DNA of 8,131 bases from Thiotrichales bacterium. GTDB taxonomy: Bacteria > Pseudomonadota > Gammaproteobacteria > JAAZVR01. The notes beneath the pieces were generated by a model. That model saw nothing but the letters and a program-made list of their open reading frames with translations, had not been told where the DNA came from and did no database searches. The position numbers and the translations under genes are program-made. This document shows, one piece after another, positions 1-6,488 of the stretch. The stretch's first letter is position 1. The number at the start of each line of letters is the position of its first letter. Location: contig JAAZVR010000043.1 of assembly GCA_018623305.1 (NCBI GenBank), positions 1-8,131 of the forward strand, in the 5' to 3' direction.

Positions 1-662
1 CCTATGACCAAAGCGGCGGCTTGTTCGAATTCAATAATCCCACTGAACAAAGCCGTGAGCGTTAAAGCCACACCCGCGCTGGAAGATTGTGTAATTGCTG
101 TGAATACAAGGCCTAATAACACCAATTGCAGGCGAGAGCTCCAGCTATCGGCGGGAATATGTGAGAAATCAAGGATGGATTCTAAAGCGATCATCGCTTC
201 TTGCATGGTGCTGATGCCGACAAAAATCAGTCCAAATCCAGCCAGTGCAAGGCCTGCGTGCGAACCTCGACCGCGCATAAATAATTTCATCGCAGCCCCC
301 ATAAAGATCAACGGGAGAACCAGTGCGGCGAGTTGCAGCTTAAAGCCCAAAATAGCGACCAACCAACCTGTAATGGTGGTGCCTAAATTCGCACCTAGAA
401 TAATGCCGATGGCATTTTCAAAGGTCATAAGGCCTGCGCTGACAAAGCCGACTGCGGCTACGGTGGTTGCACTGGACGATTGCAATACAGCCGTTGCGCC
501 AGCGCCTGTTAAAGCTCCCGTGAGTGGCGTTCGGGTGAATCGCATTAAACTATCATGCAAAGCTTGGCCTGTAAAAGTGCGTAGGCCTTGCACCATAATA
601 ATCATGCCGAGCAAGAAAATCCCCAAGCCACCGATGAGCTGAAAAAAAGCTGAAATATTCAT
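1..662 (-). CDS. Na+/phosphate cotransporter family protein (NptA/PNaS type), N-terminal part, cut by window edge
   Basis: Translating the minus strand from ATG at 662-660 gives 220 uninterrupted residues running off the left edge; the C-terminus is missing. The protein is very hydrophobic. It carries the family hallmark twice: QSSSATT at residues 61-67 and QSSSAGV at 192-198, with GANLGTT at 90-96 after the first. This inverted QSSS repeat is characteristic of Na+-coupled phosphate transporters of the NptA/YjbB type, which import or export inorganic phosphate across the inner membrane. The N-terminus (GGLGIFLLGM at 11-20) is typical, which supports this start. No Shine-Dalgarno precedes the ATG; an in-frame TTG at 683-681 is an alternative start, and the frame is open back to a TGA at 710-708. 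Any PhoU-like C-terminal domain would lie outside the window. It is transcribed away from the pump cluster and probably unrelated to it. Family is confident; transport direction and substrate are inferred. Confidence 0.93.
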   Translation of the reverse strand, partial: MNISAFFQLIGGLGIFLLGMIIMVQGLRTFTGQALHDSLMRFTRTPLTGALTGAGATAVLQSSSATTVAAVGFVSAGLMTFENAIGIILGANLGTTITGWLVAILGFKLQLAALVLPLIFMGAAMKLFMRGRGSHAGLALAGFGLIFVGISTMQEAMIALESILDFSHIPADSWSSRLQLVLLGLVFTAITQSSSAGVALTLTALFSGIIEFEQAAALVI

Positions 663-669
663 AACAAAA

Positions 670-678
670 ATAATACCA
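670..678 (-). promoter_or_regulatory. Possible extended -10 promoter for the Na/Pi transporter gene
   Basis: Read on the minus strand this is TGGTATTAT, an extended -10 element (TGn followed by TATTAT). No good -35 is visible about 17 bases further upstream. The hexamer ends 7 bases before the ATG at 662, so transcription would begin at or next to the start codon and give a leaderless or near-leaderless mRNA. That agrees with the lack of a ribosome-binding site, but the match is short and could be chance in AT-rich spacer DNA. Confidence 0.25.
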
Positions 679-686
679 CGCAAGTG

Positions 687-715
687 TTGATTCCATGACT
701 CTTTGGGTCAATAAT
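687..715 (+). promoter_or_regulatory. Predicted sigma70-type promoter of the RND efflux gene block
   Basis: TTGATT at 687-692 (4 of 6 to the -35 consensus) and AATAAT at 710-715 (5 of 6 to the -10 consensus) are separated by exactly 17 bases. Transcription would start near 722, giving a leader of about 22 bases that contains the AAGGA ribosome-binding site at 732-736 before the ATG at 744. It sits in the only divergent intergenic region of the window, the expected place for the main promoter of the downstream genes. This is prediction from sequence only. Confidence 0.5.
696..710. promoter_or_regulatory. Short inverted repeat within the promoter, candidate operator
   Basis: The 15-base element TGACTC-TTT-GGGTCA is an imperfect palindrome: 5 of 6 arm positions pair across a 3-base spacer, with TGAC and GTCA as perfect outer ends. 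It fills the spacer between the predicted -35 and -10 hexamers and touches the -10, where a bound dimeric repressor would block RNA polymerase. No regulator gene of TetR, MarR or LysR type is in the window, so the binding protein, if any, is unknown. A palindrome this short can arise by chance. Confidence 0.3.
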
Positions 716-731
716 GAGAAAAATTTTATAT

Positions 732-736
732 AAGGA
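732..736 (+). promoter_or_regulatory. Ribosome-binding site that sets the adaptor A start at 744
   Basis: AAGGA lies 7 bases upstream of the ATG at 744, a standard spacing. The in-frame ATG 30 bases earlier at 714 has no purine-rich site before it and overlaps the predicted -10 hexamer, so it would fall upstream of the mRNA 5' end. Confidence 0.65.
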
Positions 737-743
737 TTGTCTG

Positions 744-1760
744 ATGCGTGTGTTCGGTTTGGTTTTGTTTAGTCTGTCGATGAATCTTTGGGCGATGGAT
801 ACGCCTAAACCCGTTGAGGTTACTTATGCGGAGCTTGCAGCGCCACAGCAGCAGAGTGTTACGGGGCAGGTTCTAGCCGAAAAGTTGATTCCACTGAGTT
901 TTCGTGTGGGCGGATGGGTTGAGCAACGCAGTGTTGAATTAGGGCAATCTGTCAAACAGGGTGAGCGTTTGGCTTCGTTAGATTCAGTTGATTTGCAGTT
1001 GTCTTTGAATATGGCGCGTGCCGACCTAGCGCAAGCCCGTGCGAATGCCGACTATGCGAGCAAAGAATGGACGCGTTTGAGCAATTTATCCAAGCAGAAA
1101 ATGGTCAGTGAACAAGTGTTGCAACAAGCGTTGGCGCAAGCAAAATCCACCAAGCAAGCTGTGATTAAAGCGCAAGCGGCGATGAAATTGGCGGAGCGTC
1201 AATTGGGTTATGCTCAACTGAGTGCACCGCAATCGGGCACTGTGGTCTCGGTGAATGTAGAAGCAGGGCAGCAGGTTGAGGCAGGCAAAACGATGTTTGA
1301 ACTCGCGAGTGGCGATTTGGAAGCGAGCGTGACGCTCACGTCTGCTTTGTTTGCTCAAGCGCCTGTTAACGCAAAAGCGGTGGGTATCGATCAGGCTTTT
1401 CAGTGTCAGGCTATTTTGAATCGTAAAAACGCTTTAAACGATGCGACTTCACTGCAATATCAGGCCTATTATCGTTTAGAACAGTGTTCACAAACGCCTC
1501 CAATGGGTGCGGTTGTTCGATTGAACTTTGACACGCAAGATGAAGGCTTTCAGCGTATTCCTTTGTCGGCAGTGATTCATCAAGGTCAGCCTTCGGTTTG
1601 GTTGGTACGTGATGGTCAATTACAAGCGCAAGCGATTGATATGGTGCGTATGGATGCTAAATACGCTTACATTCGCCCAACCCTAGCTCTAGATCAAGCG
1701 ATTGTGGCGCAAGGTGCGCATGTGTTGGTTGAAGGACAGTCGGTTAAGGTGACACCATGA
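744..1760 (+). CDS. RND efflux periplasmic adaptor subunit (HlyD/AcrA membrane fusion family), pump A
   Basis: This 338-residue adaptor should bridge the inner-membrane permease and an outer-membrane channel in a tripartite efflux pump. I chose ATG 744 because it has the AAGGA site and puts a clean signal peptide at the N-terminus, with likely cleavage after residue 17 (LWA before MDT). No lipobox cysteine is present, so it is probably a soluble or peripherally held periplasmic protein. Domains: N-terminal lipoyl half about 55-80 (VGGWVEQ, then GQSVKQGERL), a short alpha-helical hairpin about 85-160, C-terminal lipoyl half 161-189, beta-barrel about 190-265 and membrane-proximal domain about 270-338. 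The hairpin tip carries R111, L115 and S122 in R-x3-L-x6-S spacing, the motif used by AcrA-type adaptors to dock TolC-like channels. Two cysteines, 221 and 248, are the only ones in the protein. Its stop overlaps the permease start by ATGA. Substrate unknown. Confidence 0.92.
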   Translation: MRVFGLVLFSLSMNLWAMDTPKPVEVTYAELAAPQQQSVTGQVLAEKLIPLSFRVGGWVEQRSVELGQSVKQGERLASLDSVDLQLSLNMARADLAQARANADYASKEWTRLSNLSKQKMVSEQVLQQALAQAKSTKQAVIKAQAAMKLAERQLGYAQLSAPQSGTVVSVNVEAGQQVEAGKTMFELASGDLEASVTLTSALFAQAPVNAKAVGIDQAFQCQAILNRKNALNDATSLQYQAYYRLEQCSQTPPMGAVVRLNFDTQDEGFQRIPLSAVIHQGQPSVWLVRDGQLQAQAIDMVRMDAKYAYIRPTLALDQAIVAQGAHVLVEGQSVKVTP

Positions 1761-4700
1761 GTCGATTTAATCTATCCGAATGGGCGGTCAAGCACCGAGC
1801 TTTAACGCTGTATTTCTTAATTGTGTCAATGATTATCGGCTCGATTGCCTTTGTGAAATTAGGCCGTGCGGAAGACCCCAGTTTTACTTTGAAAGCGTTG
1901 GTGGTTTCCGCGCAATGGCCGGGTGCGACACCTGAGCAAGTGTACGATTATGTGGCTGACCCGATTGAACGTGAATTACAAGAAATTGAATATTTCGACC
2001 GTGTCGAAACGACCACTCGGCAAGGATTTACGACTTTGCAGGTGCAATTTAAAGATTACACGCCGCCTGAAAAAGTCGATGATTTGTTTTATCAAGTCAG
2101 AAAACGAATGTTGGATTTACAAGGCTCCCTTCCTGAGGGTGTGCAGGGGCCTTTTGTCAACGATGATTTTGCCGATGTGTATTTCACTTTGTATTCCCTG
2201 ACTCAAGGCGATTTGAATTACAGTGATTGGGTGCAAACGGCGGAAACAACGCGTAAGGCCTTGTTAAAAGTCGAGGGTGTTCGCAAAGTCGATTTAATCG
2301 GCGAACAGACGCAAGAAATCCGTATTGAGTTTAATCATGAACGTTTGCAGGCCTTAAATTTGAATCCGCAAACGGTGATGCAAACGATTCAAAGTTATCA
2401 AAATATTTCGCCGTCAGGCTTTATTGAAACGCAAGGTCCGCGTGTCTTTATTCGTCCTGGGGCTGAGGCAATGACGCTCGAGCAATTGCAGGCCTTACCG
2501 ATTCGTGTGGGCAATGATATCGTTCGGTTAGATGATTTAGCAGTGTTGACTCAGACGTTTGTAGAGCCTTCAGATTACCTGATTCGTAATCAAGGCGAAG
2601 ATGCCTTGTTATTGGGCGTGGTGATGAATAAATCGGTCAATGGTTTGGAATTGTCAGATCGTTTGACACAGTTCATTGAACAATGGTCGCCGAATTTACC
2701 GGAAGGCGTGACTTTAGATAAGGTGACCAACCAAGGCGATGCGATTGATTTGGCGGTGAATGCCTTTCAGGTGAAATTTATGACGGCCGTTTTAGTCGTG
2801 ATGTTGGTGAGTTTCATTGCTTTGGGTTGGCGCGCAGGTGTTGTGGTGGCATTGGCGATTCCTCTGACTTTGGCGTTGACCTTCTTTGTGATGCAGTTGA
2901 CGGGGAAAAATCTCGATCGAATTACCTTGGGTGCGTTGATTTTGGCGCTGGGTTTGTTGGTCGATGATGCGATTATTGCCATAGAAATGATGTTGGTCAA
3001 AATGCAAGAAGGCTTTGATCGCTTTAAAGCAGCAGCCTATGCTTGGAGCGTGACGGCTGCACCGATGTTGTTCGGAACATTGGTGATGGTGACAGGTTTT
3101 GTGCCGATTGGTTTTGCTAATTCCAATGTAGGTGAATATGCGGGGAATATCTTCTGGATTTTAGCCATTGCTTTGCTGATTTCTTGGGTCGTAGCGGTGA
3201 CGTTTACGCCGTATTTGGGCTTTAAAATGTTGCCTGAAGTCAAAGCAGGGCAATTCCATTCGCATGATGAACTGCCGAATAATGTTTTTTCTCGAGCCTT
3301 ATCGGGTGTTGTGCATGCCTGTGTGAAATACCGCAAAACGGTGGTGCTGATTACGGTGGGTTTGTTTGTGTTGTCGGTGATGGGCATGGCGCAGAAAGTG
3401 GAAAAGCAATTTTTCCCAAGTTCGGATCGCCCTGAGTTGTTGGTGGATATTTATTTGCCTGATGGCACATCGCAACCTGTGACAAATGAATTGAGCCAGC
3501 GCATCGAGGCCTATTTGAAAGAGCAGCCTGAAGTCGAAAGTTTAACGGCTTATGTTGGAGGCGGTGCACCGCGCTTCTTCTTGGCCTTGAACCCTGAATT
3601 GCCGAATTCAGCCTTTGCCAAAATTGTGGTGGTGACTCAAAACGAACAGGCGCGTGAGCAGTTGCGTGATCGTTTCCAAACCTTCTTGGATGAAGGCGCG
3701 TTTAATGAAGCCCGTGTTCGAGTGCATGCCTTGTTGTTTGGCCCACCTGTGAAGTGGCCAGTCACTTTCCGTGTGGTGGGTGATGATGTGAATACATTGC
3801 GCCAGTATGCGGAGCAAGTCCGTCAAATCATGGCGCAGAATCCGCATACTTACAATACCAACTTAGACTGGGGTCAGGAAGTGCCCGTGGTGCGTTTGGA
3901 TTATGATTTGATGCGATTGGCCCGTTTGGGCTTAACGCCGCAAAGTGTCGCTCAACAATTGCAATCGCATTTGCAAGGTCAGAGTGTGGCGGATGTTCGA
4001 GAAGCTCAACGTCAAATTGAAATCACTCAATTGACCGCTCAGGCCAATGAGGATTGGTTGGCGAGACTGGGCGAGTTGTCAATCACAACGGATACAGGTG
4101 CACAATTGCCTTTGGCGGATGTGGCACAGTTGCGTTTGGATTTTGAGTCACCTGTATTGATGCACCGCAATCGTGAAATGTATATTAATGTTAATGCAGA
4201 AGTCAGTGGTGCTCAGCCGCCGGATGTCACTATGGCGATTTGGCCAGAGCTTCAATCATTGATTGAGTCGATGCCGAACGGTTATCGAGTGGATATTGGC
4301 GGTTCGGTTGAAGAGTCTGGGCGTGCTGAGGCCTCTATTCAGAAGATGATGCCTGTGATGGTGTTGTTGATGATTACCTTGGTGATGCTGAATATGCAGA
4401 GTTTCTCGGGCACATTGATGGTCTTGTTGACGGCGCCATTAGGTATGATTGGTGCCGTTGCGGCCATGTTGGCTTTCAGTCAGCCATTTGGCTTTGTGGC
4501 CAACTTGGGCTTGATTGGTTTGGCGGGAATTTTGATGCGTAATACGTTGATATTAGTCGGGCAAATTCAAGAGAACCTAAAACAGGGCATGGATAATGAA
4601 CGCGCATTGATTGATGCGACCTTGCGTCGGGCGCGTCCTGTCTTGCTGACGGCTATTGCGGCAGTGCTGGCTTTTATTCCATTAACGACCAATGTGTTCT

Positions 4701-4801
4701 GGGGCCCTATGGCCTTTGTCCTGATTGGTGGCATTTCAGTGGGGACTTTATTAACACTTTTATTCTTACCTGCATTGTACGCCGTGTGGAATCGGGTATG
4801 A
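1757..4801 (+). CDS. RND efflux permease subunit (AcrB superfamily, TriC/MexK-like branch), pump A
   Basis: A full-length 1014-residue RND transporter, close to the usual 1020-1050. It should form the trimeric inner-membrane proton/drug antiporter of the pump. The start ATG overlaps the adaptor stop (ATGA) and is preceded by AAGGTGA. TM1 is near residues 15-35 and is followed by a first periplasmic loop with AEDPSFT and WPGAT. The proton-relay residues are visible: D403-D404 in TM4 (context LLVDDAIIAIE, matching AcrB D407/D408) and T965 in TM11 (matching AcrB T978). In TM10 the position of AcrB K940 is R928 (context GILMRNTLILV). As I recall, an arginine here and the EDP-F-T motif mark a branch including TriC and MexK. 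It lacks the methionine-rich and extra charged features expected of CusA-type metal pumps, so organic substrates are more likely. The specific substrate cannot be read from sequence. Confidence 0.95.
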   Translation: MSRFNLSEWAVKHRALTLYFLIVSMIIGSIAFVKLGRAEDPSFTLKALVVSAQWPGATPEQVYDYVADPIERELQEIEYFDRVETTTRQGFTTLQVQFKDYTPPEKVDDLFYQVRKRMLDLQGSLPEGVQGPFVNDDFADVYFTLYSLTQGDLNYSDWVQTAETTRKALLKVEGVRKVDLIGEQTQEIRIEFNHERLQALNLNPQTVMQTIQSYQNISPSGFIETQGPRVFIRPGAEAMTLEQLQALPIRVGNDIVRLDDLAVLTQTFVEPSDYLIRNQGEDALLLGVVMNKSVNGLELSDRLTQFIEQWSPNLPEGVTLDKVTNQGDAIDLAVNAFQVKFMTAVLVVMLVSFIALGWRAGVVVALAIPLTLALTFFVMQLTGKNLDRITLGALILALGLLVDDAIIAIEMMLVKMQEGFDRFKAAAYAWSVTAAPMLFGTLVMVTGFVPIGFANSNVGEYAGNIFWILAIALLISWVVAVTFTPYLGFKMLPEVKAGQFHSHDELPNNVFSRALSGVVHACVKYRKTVVLITVGLFVLSVMGMAQKVEKQFFPSSDRPELLVDIYLPDGTSQPVTNELSQRIEAYLKEQPEVESLTAYVGGGAPRFFLALNPELPNSAFAKIVVVTQNEQAREQLRDRFQTFLDEGAFNEARVRVHALLFGPPVKWPVTFRVVGDDVNTLRQYAEQVRQIMAQNPHTYNTNLDWGQEVPVVRLDYDLMRLARLGLTPQSVAQQLQSHLQGQSVADVREAQRQIEITQLTAQANEDWLARLGELSITTDTGAQLPLADVAQLRLDFESPVLMHRNREMYINVNAEVSGAQPPDVTMAIWPELQSLIESMPNGYRVDIGGSVEESGRAEASIQKMMPVMVLLMITLVMLNMQSFSGTLMVLLTAPLGMIGAVAAMLAFSQPFGFVANLGLIGLAGILMRNTLILVGQIQENLKQGMDNERALIDATLRRARPVLLTAIAAVLAFIPLTTNVFWGPMAFVLIGGISVGTLLTLLFLPALYAVWNRV

Positions 4802-4802
4802 T
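4775..4802 (+). promoter_or_regulatory. Weak candidate internal promoter for the PAS-HD genes
   Basis: TATGAT at 4797-4802 is a 5 of 6 match to the -10 consensus and overlaps the stop of permease A. TTGTAC at 4775-4780 lies 16 bases upstream but matches the -35 consensus only in its TTG. If real, transcription would begin near 4809 and give the downstream genes expression independent of pump A. The 40-base gap between permease A and the GTG at 4842 contains no GC-rich hairpin with a T tract, so readthrough from upstream is equally likely. Confidence 0.25.
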
Positions 4803-4841
4803 AGAGGGGTTAGAGATTAGTTAATCATAAAGAGAATTAAT

Positions 4842-4958
4842 GTGGGTTTAAGTTTTTGGAAAAATGATACTGCGATTGTAAGTGAATTAGAACAGACGGT
4901 CGATGAACAGGCGAGAGAGATAGAGACGCTCAAAAAGCGCTTGGCTCAATGTCAGTAG
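4842..4958 (+). pseudogene. 5' coiled-coil segment of the PAS sensor gene, closed by an in-frame TAG
   Basis: GTG at 4842 is preceded by AAGAGA at 4830-4835 with 6-base spacing, and opens a 38-codon reading frame ending in TAG at 4956-4958. The peptide starts MGLSFWKND and continues as a charged, heptad-like stretch (hydrophobic residues near 13, 16, 20, 27, 30 and 34), as found ahead of PAS domains in soluble Aer/MCP-like sensors. The frame is the same as that of the PAS gene, and after the TAG it stays open without a start codon for 23 codons, including more coil-like sequence (NLQERVELQDRW). I read this as the natural N-terminus of the PAS gene, separated by a single CAG-to-TAG type change; treated as read-through, the gene would be 356 residues. 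It could instead be a real small ORF, or the TAG a sequencing error. Confidence 0.6.
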
Positions 4959-5027
4959 AATCAAACTAAATACGAAAACCTTCAGGAAAGAGTTGAGCTA
5001 CAGGATCGTTGGTCGGCAATCGATCGA

Positions 5028-5912
5028 GTGATGGCGATCATCGAGTTTGATTTATCAGGCAATATTCTATTTGCCAACGAAAACTTTTTGACTTTGATGG
5101 GATATGAGGCTGCTGAGCTGATGGGTGTTCACCATTCAAAACTAGTGGGTGAGGCCTATGCTAAAAGTGCTGAGTATCAACAATTCTGGGCGACACTCGC
5201 TGAAGGTGATTGGGTTTCAGATCGAGTGCCTCGCTTGCACAAAAATGGCCAAACGATCTGGTTAGAAGCCAGTTATAACCCCATTTTTAATGCTGAAGGC
5301 CATGTGACTAAATACATCAAGTTCGCCACGGATATAACCTCCGCTGTGCATAAAGAGTATGATGCTCGAGGCAAAATCGATGCGATTAATAAATCCATGA
5401 TGGTGGTTGAGTTTGACCTGAATGGTCATATTCTAATGGCGAACGACAACTTCCTGCACATGATGGGCTATGAATTAGGTCAGGTTCAAGGTCAGCACCA
5501 TGAAATGTTTGTTGATCAAGGGTATGCCGCTTCAATGTCTTATCAGGATTTTTGGTCGGTTTTGGCTAAAGGGCAATACATTTCAGGCACGTTCAAGCGT
5601 CTTAATTCGCGTGGCGAAACGGTTTGGCTTGAAGCAACCTATAACCCAGTTTATGATGCGGAAGGGCAATTAAAAAAAGTGGTTAAATTTGCCACCAATA
5701 TCGAAGCCAGTGAGCAAACACAGAATTTCATTCGCTCATTGGATTTGAGTACGCAAATCGTTAAACGATTGAATGAAGGTGATTATGAGTTTGATATTAC
5801 TCAAGCCGTTCGAGGTTTGTCTGATTCAATGTATTCATCTCGAACCATGGATTTAATGTTAGCTCTTCATGTTATGGCCCGCAACCTCAGTAAACAAGAC
5901 AAAAGTGAGTAA
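5028..5912 (+). CDS. Tandem PAS-domain sensor protein without a recognisable output domain
   Basis: From GTG 5028 (or ATG 5031) this gives 294 residues with two PAS/PAC domains, about 3-104 and 125-226. They align without gaps at an offset of 122 residues, about half identical by hand count (EFDL-G-IL-AN, MGYE, HH, WLEA-YNP, KFAT). PAS domains of this type sit in the cytoplasm and sense redox, oxygen or small ligands; no ligand can be assigned. There is no signal peptide or transmembrane segment. The roughly 65-residue tail is helical-looking, with LNEGDYEFDI faintly HAMP-like, but no MCP signalling, histidine kinase, GGDEF or EAL domain follows. No good ribosome-binding site precedes 5028, and an in-frame TAG at 4956 separates it from a coiled-coil N-terminus, so this may be a truncated product. 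The stop abuts the next ATG, implying translational coupling to the HD gene. PAS assignment is firm; start and function are uncertain. Confidence 0.8.
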   Translation: MMAIIEFDLSGNILFANENFLTLMGYEAAELMGVHHSKLVGEAYAKSAEYQQFWATLAEGDWVSDRVPRLHKNGQTIWLEASYNPIFNAEGHVTKYIKFATDITSAVHKEYDARGKIDAINKSMMVVEFDLNGHILMANDNFLHMMGYELGQVQGQHHEMFVDQGYAASMSYQDFWSVLAKGQYISGTFKRLNSRGETVWLEATYNPVYDAEGQLKKVVKFATNIEASEQTQNFIRSLDLSTQIVKRLNEGDYEFDITQAVRGLSDSMYSSRTMDLMLALHVMARNLSKQDKSE

Positions 5913-6479
5913 ATGATGCGTATAAAAGTCGATGATATTTTGCAAATGAACCATGTGGATCGATGGCACACGCATAGGACTCACCGCACGCAAAATTTAT
6001 CCGAACACAGCGCTATGGTGGCGATTTTTTCAAACTTGCTTTACGATCGAATTGTGCCTGAAGATCAGCACAGCCATGAAGATCGCTACACATTAATGTG
6101 GTACAGCTTGATGCATGATCTTCCTGAAATTGCCACATCCGATATTGCATCGCCTGCCAAAAAAGTCTTGAGAGAACTGTATGACGGCGATGAAGACCCT
6201 TTTGAAGTCTTGGAAGATCGCCTTTTTCCATCCATTAAAAAAATTAAACAAGCCGTGTCGGGCACGCCATTGAAGGCCATTAACAAGCTAGCGGATAATC
6301 TTGATGCGATTGCATTTATTTCTAAAGAGGGTATTGGCTCGACGTCCAAGAAAATTCGTGAACGAGTCAGTACAGAATTTCGGTCTAAGTTGGTTGAATT
6401 GGCTAAACAATACCCCGATTATCACTGGGAAAAGGCAGAAGTCATCTTGGCAGAAACATTAAAAGCCGCTAAAAAATAA
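5913..6479 (+). CDS. HD-domain phosphohydrolase, YfbR-like (5'-deoxynucleotidase family)
   Basis: This 188-residue soluble protein resembles E. coli YfbR (199 residues), a metal-dependent enzyme that dephosphorylates deoxynucleoside 5'-monophosphates. The landmarks line up almost number for number: R17-W18 (VDRW), then RTQNLSEHS with H32, the HD pair H68-D69 in LMHDLPE, E72, D77 in TSDIASPAK, and a late Asp D128 in KLADNLD. These correspond to the family metal ligands and active-site residues, so it is probably catalytically competent. It is not an HD-GYP protein: no GYP motif is present. The start ATG 5913 directly follows the TAA of the PAS gene; ATG 5916 is an equal alternative, and AAGTGAG within the upstream gene end could serve as ribosome-binding site. 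Adaptor B starts 9 bases after the stop. The real substrate may differ from dNMPs, and the link to efflux genes is unexplained. Confidence 0.85.
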   Translation: MMRIKVDDILQMNHVDRWHTHRTHRTQNLSEHSAMVAIFSNLLYDRIVPEDQHSHEDRYTLMWYSLMHDLPEIATSDIASPAKKVLRELYDGDEDPFEVLEDRLFPSIKKIKQAVSGTPLKAINKLADNLDAIAFISKEGIGSTSKKIRERVSTEFRSKLVELAKQYPDYHWEKAEVILAETLKAAKK

Positions 6480-6488
6480 AGGTGGATT

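Noticed and set aside
4..642. Long plus-strand open frame of 212 codons
   Set aside because: It is antisense to the Na/Pi transporter frame, whose translation shows clear QSSS family motifs; the plus-strand translation is low-complexity and has no family resemblance.
714..743. Upstream start for adaptor A
   Set aside because: No ribosome-binding site, overlaps the predicted -10, and spoils the signal peptide; ATG 744 is better supported.
1923..2201. 92-codon plus-strand frame inside permease A
   Set aside because: It lies fully within the conserved first porter-domain region of the RND permease in another frame and shows no motif or ribosome-binding site.
3037..3387. 116-codon minus-strand frame within permease A
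   Set aside because: Antisense to well conserved RND transmembrane coding sequence; composition is what an opposite-strand shadow would give.
1757..4801. CusA-type heavy-metal RND permease
   Set aside because: The first periplasmic loop and TM4/TM10 contexts match drug-type RND branches, and no methionine-rich metal-relay pattern is evident.
4802..4841. Possible terminator after permease A
   Set aside because: The gap is AT-rich with no GC-rich stem followed by a T run; nothing resembles an intrinsic terminator.
4840..4851. ATG at 4840 as the start of the gene after permease A
   Set aside because: It reads ATG TGG GTT TAA and stops at once; the overlapping GTG at 4842 gives the coil frame in phase with the PAS gene.
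5913..6479. HD-GYP cyclic-di-GMP phosphodiesterase as output partner of the PAS protein
   Set aside because: The HD protein has no GYP motif and matches the shorter YfbR pattern of metal-binding residues instead.
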